Source: Microtetraspora sp. NBRC 16547 (GTDB taxonomy: Bacteria; Actinomycetota; Actinomycetes; Streptosporangiales; Streptosporangiaceae). Taken from it: a DNA stretch of 57,115 nt. The translations under genes and the position numbers were made by a program. The notes below the pieces were generated by a model. It was given only the letters and a program-made list of their open reading frames with translations. It ran no database searches and was not told the origin of the DNA. Below are positions 25,921-34,466 of the stretch, piece by piece (within the stretch, counting starts at the first letter, position 1; the number at the start of each line of letters is the position of its first letter). The DNA lies in contig NZ_BSSE01000039.1 in assembly GCF_030268965.1 (NCBI RefSeq), forward strand, positions 1 through 57,115, written 5' to 3'.

Positions 25921-26538
25921 GTGGGAACCGACATCTACGGCTTCATCGAGGTTCGTCACCCGTCCGCCGGTGAGTACTGGTATGAGGGGGAGTCGTGGCT
26001 GGTGTCCATGCCTCTCTACCCGCTCTATGACGGCCGTGACTACGCGGCCTTCGGTTGCCTCTTCGGCGTCCGTAACTGGCTCGGCTGGACTCCCGTCGCG
26101 GCCGGCCGGGGCCTACCAGCCGACGTGTCGGAACCGATCCGTGCCGACTATGCGAACGAGCTCGATGCCGCCCTGCAGGGCTGCACGTGGGTGTCGTGGG
26201 CGGAGCTGCGTGAGCTGGACATGGCAGTCCGTCCGGCCGCACGGGGGATGCTCCAGATCCGACCAGGACACGACTCGCCGGTCTATCAGTACCGGATCGA
26301 CGACCAGTGGCCCGATGAGGTTGTCGAGCAGTACGGCATACCGCCGTTGGGAGCCTCGCCCATCGAGGCGCTGGCAGGTCGCTGGGAGGTTGCCGGGGCG
26401 ACACTCGAGTACGGCCCGGTGACACGACTCGACGTGCTGGGACCGGGCACCGGGTGGGAGCACGTCTTCGAGGTGATGCGGGCGTTGGCGCACCGGTTCG
26501 GGCCTGACGGCGTTCGACTGGTCGTCTGGTTCGACTGA
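25921..26538 (+). CDS. Hypothetical protein, probably leaderless
   Basis: 205 residues from GTG 25921. The product is acidic with many aromatic residues, starting GTDIYGFIEVRHP and containing GRDYAAFGCLFGVRNW, EHVFEVMRALAHRFGPDGV and a C-terminal VWFD. I recognise no domain. It looks like a single globular domain related to the 'DIYG...' group of small actinobacterial proteins of unknown role. No ribosome site is present; a TACCCT -10 element at 25909-25914 puts the transcript start at or next to the GTG, which suggests leaderless translation. It lies between tRNA-Lys and the integrase remnant, so it may be cargo of the integrated element. Confidence 0.7.
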   Translation: MGTDIYGFIEVRHPSAGEYWYEGESWLVSMPLYPLYDGRDYAAFGCLFGVRNWLGWTPVAAGRGLPADVSEPIRADYANELDAALQGCTWVSWAELRELDMAVRPAARGMLQIRPGHDSPVYQYRIDDQWPDEVVEQYGIPPLGASPIEALAGRWEVAGATLEYGPVTRLDVLGPGTGWEHVFEVMRALAHRFGPDGVRLVVWFD

Positions 26539-26563
26539 CGGCACCACACGAGAAGGAAAAGGC

Positions 26564-27614
26564 TCACCGCCTGAGGGGAATCAAGGCGGCTGCGTCTTCG
26601 GCGGCCTGGCGGGCGAGGTCGGGGAGGACCGAGGTGTAGGTGTCGGCGGCGATCGTGATGGAGGACAGGCCGAGGGTCTCCTGAACGACCTTGAGGTCGC
26701 AACCAGCGGCGAGGATGAGGGTCGCTGCTCCGTGGCGGAGGTCGTGCAGCCGTACGGGGGGAAGGTTGGCCTGGTGGGCGAGTCGCTCGAATTGGTCTGT
26801 CACGCGGGCAGGGTGGAGCGGCTGGCCGTTGTCCCGGGTGAACACGAAGTCGTTCTCCACCCAGTCGCCTCCCAGCGCAAGACGCTTCCGGCGCTGCTCT
26901 TTCCGGTGGGCGCGGAGGACCTTGATGGTCTCGCTGTCGAGGGCGACGTGGCGTTCGCCTGCTTCCGATTTCGGCTGTCCTTGATCCGTGGCCCAACCCA
27001 GCTGAGTGATCTGCCCGCGCACGGTGACGATCCCGGCCTTGAGGTCGACGTCGCTCCACCGGAGTCCGCATGCTTCGCCGCGTCGCAGGCCTCGGAGGGC
27101 GATCAAGTGGTAGAGCGCGTACAGGTTGTGGCTGCGCGCGACGGACAGGAAGGCTCCTGTCTGTTCGGGCGTCCAGACCATGACGGCCGAGGGGCGTGGC
27201 GTGGAGATGTAGACGTCAAGTGGACGCTTGCCGTAGGGCCGTTGATGCTCGGCGGCGAGCCCTTGCGCGTAGTCACTCCGCCAGGCTCGTACGCGTTCGG
27301 GAGTCCAGACCAGCGCCTTCGGGCGCTTCCCGGACGGGAGCTCCACGAGGGCGGCGACGTTGATGTCGATGAGCCGCTGCTTGATCGCGGCGTTGAGCGC
27401 GGCCCGCAGTGTCGCGCGGATCCGCTGTTTGGAGGCTGCTCCCGCCGGTCGGCGCCCTTTGACCAAGGCTCGGGTGGCCGTGTCGCCGGTCCTTCGGGCC
27501 TGTTCGATGGTGTCGTTGAGCTCGTCGATGGCGTCGAAGACGCTTGCCACGTCGGAGACCTGGAGCCGATCAAGACGGATCCTGCCGATGTGGGGAAGGT
27601 AGTAGAGCCGGATG
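26564..27614 (-). pseudogene. Tyrosine recombinase (phage-type integrase), 5' truncated
   Basis: The frame runs from the stop at 26564 back to about 27614, where integrase-like sequence (HIRLYYLPHIGRIRLDRL) meets IS1380 sequence on the opposite strand; no start codon remains before the break. The catalytic part is present: RGLRRGEACGLRW (first Arg), HDLRHGAATLILAAG (His-x-x-Arg), DTYTSVLPDLARQAA (Tyr nucleophile). The missing N-terminal arm-binding domain should make it inactive, though a GTG at 27550 could give a 328-residue C-terminal product. The gene points toward tRNA-Lys, as expected for an element integrated there. Confidence 0.85.
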
Positions 27615-28440
27615 TGGCGGTGGGAAAGCGAACTCAGCCCGTGGCGCGGAATCGTTCGTGGCCGAGTCGATCAGCACCGCGCGGGCGGCGGGCGCCACCG
27701 GCATCCTCCTCGTGCGCGGCGACTCGGCGTTCTACACCGGCGCGGTCATAGCCGCCTGCCTTCGCGCGGGCGCACACTTCTCCATCACCGCGAAGATGGA
27801 CCCCAAGATCAAAGCAGCGATCGCCGCCATCGACGATGACGCCTGGCAGGCGATCGAGTACCCGGACGCGATCTTCGATGAGCAGGCCGGCTGCTGGGTG
27901 TCCGACGCCGAGATCGCCGAGACCCGCTACACGGCGTTCACCTCGAAGAAGGGCCAGGCGGTCACGGCCCGGCTGATCGTGCGCCGGGTCAAACGCCTCA
28001 ACCCCAAGGTCGCGACCGGTCAGGACGAGCTGTTCAGCGTCTACCGGTACCACGCCGTGTTCACCGACAGCCCGTTCCACCTGCCTCAGGCCGAAGAACA
28101 GCACCGTGACCACGCGATCGTCGAGCAGGTCTTCGCCGACCTCGTCTACGGCCCCCTCGCGCACCTCCCCTCCGGCGACTTCGCCGCGAACGCCGCCTGG
28201 CTGACCTGCGCCGCGATCACCCACAACCTGCTACGCGCCACCGGCTGCCTGGCCGGCCCCGTCCACGCCAAGGCACAGGGTGCCACACTCCGTCGGCATC
28301 TGATCGCGGTCCCAGCCCGCCTGGCTCGGCACGGACGCGGTCACATCACCCTCCACCTGCCGCAGCGTTGGCGCTGGCAGCACGCGTGGATGAACATCTT
28401 CGACGCCGTCCACGACCCACCACCAGCCCGAGCGGCCTGA
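27615..28440 (+). pseudogene. IS1380-family transposase, C-terminal fragment
   Basis: The frame begins inside the family sequence at GGKANSARGAESFVAE and runs to a stop at 28440 (about 275 residues). Diagnostic stretches: LLVRGDSAFYTGAVIAACL (DDE Asp region), FSITAKMDPKIKAAI, EQVFADLVYGPLAHLPSG, and the basic C-terminus near TLHLPQRWRWQHAW. The N-terminal ~170 residues with the first catalytic Asp are missing. No 5' terminal repeat is seen, so this is a remnant that interrupts the integrase. Confidence 0.88.
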
Positions 28441-28786
28441 CCCGCCCGAACCCCCGGTCACCGCCCGCACCGCCACGACCCCCCACGGTCACCCGCGCCA
28501 TCAGCGCACGAACCCCGCCCCCGAGCCCAGCGGACATGTGGACAGGCTGCGACCCGCACGCAGCGGCTCCCACATGCGCGGAAACAGCGCTTCACCTGTG
28601 GAAACGGCCCTCGCGGAGGAATTGGACCAGAAATCAATCAGGAGAAATCACGCGGTGCATCCAGGCTGAGCGTGCCTGTTCCTGCCCAGGAAAGCGCTAC
28701 TGTCCGAGTCGATCTCGGTGAGAAAACGTCATTCTCTCATCAACTTGTGATCATTTTCCGTTCACCGTCCAGAAGGGGCGGCCCGA
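28441..28786. other. Gene-free interval after the IS1380 fragment
   Basis: About 345 bases, with lower GC than the flanks toward the right end. It should contain the 3' terminal repeat of the insertion sequence but I could not identify it by eye. AGAAGGGGCGG at 28771-28781 is a ribosome site for the pseudogene that follows. Confidence 0.4.
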
Positions 28787-29037
28787 ATAAATAAGATCGT
28801 TCAGACGCCGGCGCTCACCGGCGCTGCCGCGTGCGCCCTGTTCGCCGCCACCCCCGCCCAGGCGGCGACGAGCCCCTGCAACCCCGCGACGGTGTGCGGT
28901 TCCCGCTACTCCGTCATCGACCACCACGACCTGAACGCAGGGCGGGGAAGCCTCATGGCGACGATCTAGCTCGCCTACGACGGCAGCTCCAACTGCGTGG
29001 TCACGCTCAACCGCTCCGGCCTCCTCAACGCCAAGAT
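28787..29037 (+). pseudogene. Spore-associated protein A-like secreted protein, degraded
   Basis: A good ribosome site precedes ATA at 28787-28789 where a start codon is expected. The frame then reads NKIVQTPALTGAAACALFA and a signal-peptide-like TPAQAATSPCNPA, VCGSRYSVIDHH, as in small secreted SapA-like proteins of streptomycetes. An in-frame TAG at 28967-28969 breaks it just before LAYDGSSNCVVTLNRSG, which continues the family pattern. Both the start and the internal stop indicate decay. The remaining open frame to 29074 runs into the leader of the next gene. Confidence 0.7.
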
Positions 29038-29091
29038 CATTTTCGTTGATGGCTGGTTTCCGTCCGACATGTGAACATAAGGGGAAAGCGC

Positions 29092-31596
29092 TTGAATAGC
29101 TTATGGCGGAAAAGTAGGAAGACCGGCCGGTTCAGATTGTTGGCCGCATCGCTGGGCGTGACCATGTTTGCGACCTTGATGAGCGCGATGCCCGTCCAGA
29201 GCGCACATGCGGATCCGACCGGAGCACCCACCTACCGAGCGCTCGCCGGCGGCGGGTCGGCGACGACACAGGAACTGATGAACGCGATGGCGGACGCGGT
29301 GACGGTGAACGGGCAGAAGGTGCTGGCCTCCTACGAGGCGGCCAGCAGCCAGCTATCGAGCACGTTCACCACCAAGAGCCCCACGACGAATCCGTACTGC
29401 ACGCTGAACCGCCCGGCGGGCGACGCCGGCGGGCTGGGCGCCTTGGGCTACTCGATGGCGGTGGCCGACGGGTGTCTTGATTTCGCCCGGCTGGCAGGCG
29501 AGCCCACCACCCCGCAGTTGAACTCCCCGGTCGCCAATGTGACCTACCTGCCGTACGCGTTGGACGGGATCACGTATGTGGTGGACCAGAGGAGCCCGCT
29601 GCACGAGCCGAGCTTGGATTACCTGCGCGCGATCTATACCTGTGCGGCTACTACGACGCAGTACCATCCTCTGCTTCCGGCATCGGGGTCGCAGCTGCGC
29701 AGTGAGTGGCTGGCGGCCCTCAATATCAGCGAGGCGGACCTGAGCAACGGGAAGTACCCGTGCGTCAAGGACACCACCCTCAATGGGCGTCCGATCTCCG
29801 AGAATGACCCCAGCGTGCTGACATCGGACGAGTACGCGATCGTGCCGTATTCGATCGGGCAGTGGGCGAAGCACACGTGGAACTACCGGCTGGGGAACAT
29901 CATCGGGGCACCGGAGACCAATGGGCAGGGTCCTGTGGTGCCCAACACGGCGGCGTTCCCTGACGGGGTCAGCTACACCATCCGCAGTCAGTACCAGCGG
30001 GACCTGACCCTCGGTGAGTTGAAGGACATCTACCAGTGCCGGATGACGCAGGTCGACGGGAAAGCGGTGTATCCGCTGCTGCCAGTCGCGAGCCCGGTCC
30101 GGACGGCGTGGCTGAAGATGATGGGCATCACCGAAGCCGACATGTCCGCGGGCCGTTACCCGTGTATCAGCACCACCACTCACGGCAGCTTCCCGATCCA
30201 GCCCAATACAGGGTCCTTCCAGGAGTGGGGCAACCAGATCATGCCCTACTCCATCACCGAGTACATCCGTCAAATGCTCGGGTACGACAACGGCGTGGCG
30301 GTCCCGGATAACCGCAACGCACTCACGCTGGGCGGGCTCGTCCAGGGCGGCGGGGTGGTGAAGCGGCCGTTCGTGCTCAACACCGGCTACGGCCGGCCGC
30401 TGGTGCACCGGTTGTACAACGTGGTCCCCGCGGAGAAGCAGCGGGTGAGCCCGTGGCGGGAGGCCTTCACCGGCAAAGACTCGCTGATCTGCCGGAACAC
30501 CGGGCTCATCGAGACCTATGGCTTCACTCCTCTGGCACCGGAAGCCTGCGGCGGCGGTGACCGGGCGCTTGCCGACCCGGCAGCGCCCAGCTACCGGATC
30601 CGCAACGCCAACAGCGGCAGCTGCCTGGCGATCGCCGGAGCCAGCACCGCCGCCGGCGCCCTTGCCGTACAGCAGCCCTGCTCCAGCGGAACCGAACAAC
30701 AGTGGACCTGGTACGGGACCACAGGGCGGCAACTCAAGAACACCAACAGCGGGCTGTGCCTGTCGATCGGCACGACCAACACCCCCAGCAGTGCGCAGGC
30801 CTTCCAAGCGCCCTGTGGATCCGGCGCCGAGCAGCAGTGGATCCAGCAGGTCGGCCCGGCCAGCTCAGAGATCCAGCTCAAGAGCGCCATCAGCTTCTGT
30901 AGCACCTGTGTGCTCTCCATTTCCAACGCCAGCACCCTCGCAGGCGCCAAGGCAGTCGCCGTCGTGGCCCGTAACCTCCCCAACGAATCGTGGACCCTGC
31001 ATACCGCCACCACCTACTCGCCGGGCCCGGACACAACGACCTCGGTGACCAGCACATCCACGGCCACCATGGCAGGCACCGCGGCGAGCCCAGCCCCGGT
31101 GGGGAAGACGGCGCTCGCGGCGGCGGCGGCCGGCCAGTGGGTTTCGGTGACCCATCCGAAGCGGTTGGTCGACGTCAGCAACGGCAGGTGCAGATTCCAG
31201 GGCGACTGGGAGCAAGCATCCGCCAGGCCCGGCAGCGGGCCCATCGGTGGTGCCTTCCTCTTCGCCACCGGATATCTCAACGGCCCCAAGTGCGCGGTCA
31301 CGATGCATCTGCAGGTCGTCAGCTACGATTTCAGGGACCTGACGGTATTCACCCATGATCACTACTACGACGCCAGCAAGCCCTCAAGCGCCGGCAAAAA
31401 TGAGCGCTGGATGTTCTGGGGACCCATTGTCGGCGGAGTCTACTACCCGAAAATCGGTAACCAGGTCTACCTCGTCACCTACGAGGTGAAGGACCTGACC
31501 ACCGGAACTGGCCTTCCCTCGGTCGGGCAGATCTGGGGACCGCCGGCGAACTGGTGTGACGGCTGGCGCCCGCCGACCAGCCCGCCGGGCTGCTAA
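29092..31596 (+). CDS. Large secreted protein: duplicated substrate-binding-like region plus ricin-type beta-trefoil lectin
   Basis: I prefer TTG 29092 because AAGGGG lies 7 bases before it; GTG 29071 has none. The ~834-residue product has a basic head and a signal peptide ending near VQSAHA. Residues ~50-450 resemble PstS/periplasmic binding proteins (GGGSATTQELMNAMAD) and hold an internal duplication: IYTC...YHPLLPASGSQLRSEW...KYPC and IYQC...VYPLLPVASPVRTAW...RYPC, each followed by (V/M)PYSI. A ricin-type lectin with repeats of NANSGSCLAIAG / NTNSGLCLSIG and QQW motifs spans about 500-640. A Thr/Ala-rich linker and a C-terminal domain of unknown type with Cys and aromatic residues complete it. 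Likely an extracellular carbohydrate-binding protein. GC content is lower than in the core genes. Confidence 0.8.
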   Translation: MNSLWRKSRKTGRFRLLAASLGVTMFATLMSAMPVQSAHADPTGAPTYRALAGGGSATTQELMNAMADAVTVNGQKVLASYEAASSQLSSTFTTKSPTTNPYCTLNRPAGDAGGLGALGYSMAVADGCLDFARLAGEPTTPQLNSPVANVTYLPYALDGITYVVDQRSPLHEPSLDYLRAIYTCAATTTQYHPLLPASGSQLRSEWLAALNISEADLSNGKYPCVKDTTLNGRPISENDPSVLTSDEYAIVPYSIGQWAKHTWNYRLGNIIGAPETNGQGPVVPNTAAFPDGVSYTIRSQYQRDLTLGELKDIYQCRMTQVDGKAVYPLLPVASPVRTAWLKMMGITEADMSAGRYPCISTTTHGSFPIQPNTGSFQEWGNQIMPYSITEYIRQMLGYDNGVAVPDNRNALTLGGLVQGGGVVKRPFVLNTGYGRPLVHRLYNVVPAEKQRVSPWREAFTGKDSLICRNTGLIETYGFTPLAPEACGGGDRALADPAAPSYRIRNANSGSCLAIAGASTAAGALAVQQPCSSGTEQQWTWYGTTGRQLKNTNSGLCLSIGTTNTPSSAQAFQAPCGSGAEQQWIQQVGPASSEIQLKSAISFCSTCVLSISNASTLAGAKAVAVVARNLPNESWTLHTATTYSPGPDTTTSVTSTSTATMAGTAASPAPVGKTALAAAAAGQWVSVTHPKRLVDVSNGRCRFQGDWEQASARPGSGPIGGAFLFATGYLNGPKCAVTMHLQVVSYDFRDLTVFTHDHYYDASKPSSAGKNERWMFWGPIVGGVYYPKIGNQVYLVTYEVKDLTTGTGLPSVGQIWGPPANWCDGWRPPTSPPGC

Positions 31597-31616
31597 CTTT
31601 CACGGATCTGGCAGCC

Positions 31617-31661
31617 GGCCCCGGCATGTCCCGCGCACACCGCCCGGGACATGCCGGGGCC
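31617..31661 (+). terminator. Strong terminator after the lectin gene
   Basis: A 17-bp perfect stem (GGCCCCGGCATGTCCCG and its complement) with an 11-base loop, followed by TTTCG. It begins 20 bp after the stop codon. Confidence 0.85.
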
Positions 31662-31679
31662 TTTCGCTGATCGCCATCG

Positions 31680-31981
31680 TTCCCCTTTGTGGCGTAGACG
31701 GAGTGGATCTCCCTGGTCCGGGCGGAGGAGGCCAAGTCGGCGTAGCGGTCGAGCCCGGCCAAGGTGAAAAGGTGAGCCAGTGCGACGGTCACCTGCTCGG
31801 GGTGGTCGATGAGCCACGTGACCGGCAGGATGTGCCAGAGGAATTCCTGTAACCGGCGCGCGGTGACCGCCTCCAGGCCGTGTTCACCGACGATCACATT
31901 GATCGCGGCCTCGGCATGGTCGGCTTCCTTGTCCCCGTACTGGTGGCGGAGCCTGGCCAGCGTCACCTGATCGATCCCCAT
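31680..31981 (-). pseudogene. Probable gene remnant, minus strand
   Basis: From an ATG at 31981 the minus strand reads a protein-like helical sequence of about 100 residues, including EADHAEAAINVIVGEHGLEA, LQEFLWHILPVTWLIDHPE and VALAHLFTLAGLDRYADLAS. The frame then runs on through the terminator into the 3' end of the lectin gene, so the natural C-terminus is lost. No family recognised and no ribosome site seen. Composition and helix pattern suggest real ancestry, but it could be chance. Confidence 0.35.
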
Positions 31982-32410
31982 GTGTCCAGTCTGCCCGTGC
32001 TGTTGGCGGAGGCGGAACGGCTGGCCGAGGCCATGCTGAAAGGTCAGGATCGTGAAGAGGTGGCGGACTCGGTGGCCAGGCAGCTGCGTCTGCTCCACAT
32101 CCGGGACCTCGCCGATCGGGCGGGTCCACAGTGGGGCGGCGGGTACGTCGATCCGGTGGACGCCGCGTCCGAGATGGCGGCCGAGGTCATCCAGCCCTAT
32201 CTGGACGACCTGTCCCGTCGAGTGAAGATCGGTGAGAACGCGGCTGCGCTGGAGATCGGACTGGGCCTCCTGTCGGGCCTGTATGGCTGCCGTCACGAGG
32301 ATGACAACGATCTGGCACTCGTCCACGGAGGTCGGCTTGGTGGGCGAGCCGCTCGCACCCCCAGGCAAAACCAGGTGCTTGAGCTGCCGCTCCTCCCTAC
32401 GCTTCCCGCC
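31982..32410 (+). pseudogene. Probable gene remnant in frame with the exonuclease
   Basis: The plus frame upstream of the exonuclease is open from 31880 and reads helical, acidic sequence: LLAEAERLAEAMLKGQDREE, LRLLHIRDLADRAG, AAEVIQPYLDDLSRRVKIGE, GLGLLSGLYGCRHEDDNDLA. It resembles helical tail regions rather than any exonuclease extension. Because it is in frame, a fusion from GTG 31880 (367 residues) cannot be excluded. It more likely marks the 3' remains of another gene now abutting the exonuclease. Confidence 0.35.
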
Positions 32411-32983
32411 ATGGACAGCACCGGGGCCGAGCGCCTCCTGAACGTCGTGGACGTCGAAGCCACCTGCTGGGCCGGCTACCAACCGCCGAGCATGGTCAGC
32501 GAGATCATCGAGATCGGGCTGACCGTCGTCGATCTGGACATGGGGGAGCGCCTCGCCCGCCATCGGATCCTGGTGCGGCCCGTCCGGTCCACGGTCAGTG
32601 AGTTCTGCACGGAGCTGACCGGCCTCACCCAGCACGAGGTCGACGGAGGCGTCGGCTTCGCCGAGGCGTGTCGGCTGCTGGCGGCCGAACACCACGCCGG
32701 GACGCGCCCGTGGGCCAGCTGGGGCGACTACGACCGCCACCAGTTCACCCGGCAGTGCCAGGCCAGCCGGGCGCCCTATCCCTTCGGCCGGCACCACACC
32801 AACGCCAAAGCGGCCTTCACCGAGGCATACGGCCTGCGCAAACGCCCTGGCATGGCACAGGCATTGGAGATCGCCGGACAGCGGCTCGAAGGCCGTCACC
32901 ACCGTGGCGAGGACGACGCCTGGAACATCGCCGCCCTCGTTCTCCACCTGTCCGAGCGGGGCGTCTGGCCGGATCCATGCTGA
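32411..32983 (+). CDS. 3'-5' exonuclease (ERI1/KapD-like DEDDh)
   Basis: 190 residues from ATG 32411. Motif I LLNVVDVEATCWAGY contains D-x-E, followed by EIIEIGLTVVD; motif II is ASWGDYDRHQFTRQC (~residue 100); motif III HRGEDDAWNIAALVL has H-x4-D (~160). The ERI1/KapD-like subgroup trims RNA 3' ends or acts on DNA. The upstream in-frame sequence is probably not part of it, though no strong ribosome site marks 32411. Confidence 0.8.
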   Translation: MDSTGAERLLNVVDVEATCWAGYQPPSMVSEIIEIGLTVVDLDMGERLARHRILVRPVRSTVSEFCTELTGLTQHEVDGGVGFAEACRLLAAEHHAGTRPWASWGDYDRHQFTRQCQASRAPYPFGRHHTNAKAAFTEAYGLRKRPGMAQALEIAGQRLEGRHHRGEDDAWNIAALVLHLSERGVWPDPC

Positions 32984-33684
32984 CCACGCCGGGCATTCCT
33001 CTGCGCGCGGAGGCTGGACAGAGGCTTCCGCGGAATATGCGGTGGGCTGGGAGCCCGTTCTGGAGGTCCGTCTTGGTGCTCTCGGTCCCACTCATGGATG
33101 CGCATGTGGGGTCCAAGTACTGACCCCGGCACCGGAGAAGGGCCGGGGCCGGACTCGGGCCCCACATGGTCGGGACCTGCGCGGCACGGTGCGGCGCGTC
33201 GGCGGCGGCGTTGCCGCTCAGCGCCGGTTGAGACGGGTGAGGCCGGGCATCAGAGAACCTCGTCGAGCAGGCGGTCGATGTGCTCGTCCGCGATCTCCTC
33301 ACGGCGCATCATGTGGCGTTGGGCGAGGTCGGCGAGGTTCCGAGAAGACCGTGTTCTCGGAAGCTCCCGGGCCGTGAGCTTCCGAGAACGAGGGCCAGGC
33401 CGTGACATACGGCCAGCTCAGCACTTCCGAGAACCGGGGCGTGTACCTGGGTGACGTTTCCCTTCACGACAGGCTGTTTCGGGAGTGCTCGGTCGCGGAC
33501 GCCGGACAAGCTGACCGGCTGGCCGGCCATCAATGTGGCCCATGCCGAGCGTCAGCCGGAGCGAGTGCGCGAGGATGCTGGACGGTCTACCCGTCCGATG
33601 GATCGAGATCGTGGCGGAACAGCTCGATTGTCGGGCTGCTCTCGTGCTGCAGTCTGGCACTCGATGGCGGGTCGTACGACCGTG
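32984..33684. other. 700-bp gene-free, repeat-rich interval
   Basis: No intact gene. On the minus strand 33248-33337 reads NLADLAQRHMMRREEIADEH then IDRLLDEVL and a stop, which looks like the C-terminal scrap of a protein of unknown family. 33338-33433 holds four TTCCGAGAA repeats. Several GC-rich hairpins are present. The interval separates the exonuclease from the ECF41 locus and may be the distal edge of the integrated element. Confidence 0.5.
33338..33433. repeat. Cluster of TTCCGAGAA repeats with a 13-bp inverted repeat
   Basis: TTCCGAGAA occurs at 33338-33346, 33380-33388 and 33425-33433, and its reverse complement at 33354-33362. The second and third form a perfect 13-bp stem (TTCTCGGAAGCTC / GAGCTTCCGAGAA) around a 9-base loop (33354-33388). 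Direct copies are spaced 42 and 45 bp, four helix turns. Could be an iteron-like protein binding array, a recombination site or a terminator. Confidence 0.8.
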
Positions 33685-34452
33685 TCAGGGTTGGGTGTCG
33701 AGCCACTCCTGGAAGGTGGGGCCGGCGAGCTTGGCGTGAGGGCTGGGCAGGAACCCGCCGCTGGCGGCGGTCTCGGCATCGGGCATGCCGGAGCCGTCGA
33801 CGCCGACGACCTTGATGCCTCGGCGGGCACCGAGGAGTGTGGCCGCCTCGGCCATGGTCTCCTTGCGGGGTCCGGCGATCTCGGGGATCGGTGTTCCGGG
33901 AGCGGGCTGGGCGGGCGCGTCGGGGTCGGTGGCCAGGTCGACCAGTTCCTCGGCCACGGTGCGGCAGGCCACGAGCTGGGTGGGCAAGGCTGGGATGTAG
34001 GCGACGTCGCCCTGCTGCCAGTCCAGGAGCTGACCGACGAATTCGTGGAACTGCGCAGCCCGCAGAATACGAGCGGGCAGCGGGCCGGACAGGTTGGCCT
34101 CCTCGTGCACCTGCTGGGCGGCGATGAAACCGGCGGTGGCCTTGTCGGTGCCGATGATGGATACGACGACGATCTGGCCGACTCCTGCCTTCTGGCCGTA
34201 CTCGTGCAGATTGCGGGCCGACGTGCGGAAGAACTCCGTCGCCGCTTCCTGCTCGGAGGCGTGCCACGAGGCGACGTCGATGATGACATCCACCTCGGTG
34301 AGCGCCTCGGCCAGGCCCTCACCGGTGATGATGTCCACGCCGGTGGCTCGTGACATCGGCACGACCTGGTGCCCCCGTTCGGTGAGGACGTCGACGACGT
34401 GGCGTCCCAGCCGCCCGGTCGCTCCTGCCACCGCGAACTTGGTGATGCTCAT
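33685..34452 (-). CDS. NAD(P)-binding NmrA-like / atypical SDR protein of the ECF41 locus
   Basis: 255 residues from ATG 34452 with AAGGGA upstream. N-terminal Rossmann motif FAVAGATGRLGRHVVDVL, then VDVIIDVASWHASEQE, IVVVSIIGTDKATAGFIAAQ and a C-terminal substrate lobe, as in NmrA-like and atypical SDR proteins (isoflavone reductase/YtfG type). It starts 14 bp after the carboxymuconolactone-decarboxylase-like gene on the same strand. ECF41 sigma factors are known to control such carboxymuconolactone decarboxylase/oxidoreductase/epimerase genes. Confidence 0.9.
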   Translation of the reverse strand: MSITKFAVAGATGRLGRHVVDVLTERGHQVVPMSRATGVDIITGEGLAEALTEVDVIIDVASWHASEQEAATEFFRTSARNLHEYGQKAGVGQIVVVSIIGTDKATAGFIAAQQVHEEANLSGPLPARILRAAQFHEFVGQLLDWQQGDVAYIPALPTQLVACRTVAEELVDLATDPDAPAQPAPGTPIPEIAGPRKETMAEAATLLGARRGIKVVGVDGSGMPDAETAASGGFLPSPHAKLAGPTFQEWLDTQP

Positions 34453-34466
34453 GCTTTATCCCTTTC

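Noticed and set aside
31475-33091. 538-codon minus-strand frame over the exonuclease
   Set aside because: Opposite the DEDDh motifs it has no protein-like pattern; only its part at 31680-31981 looked real and is listed as a remnant.
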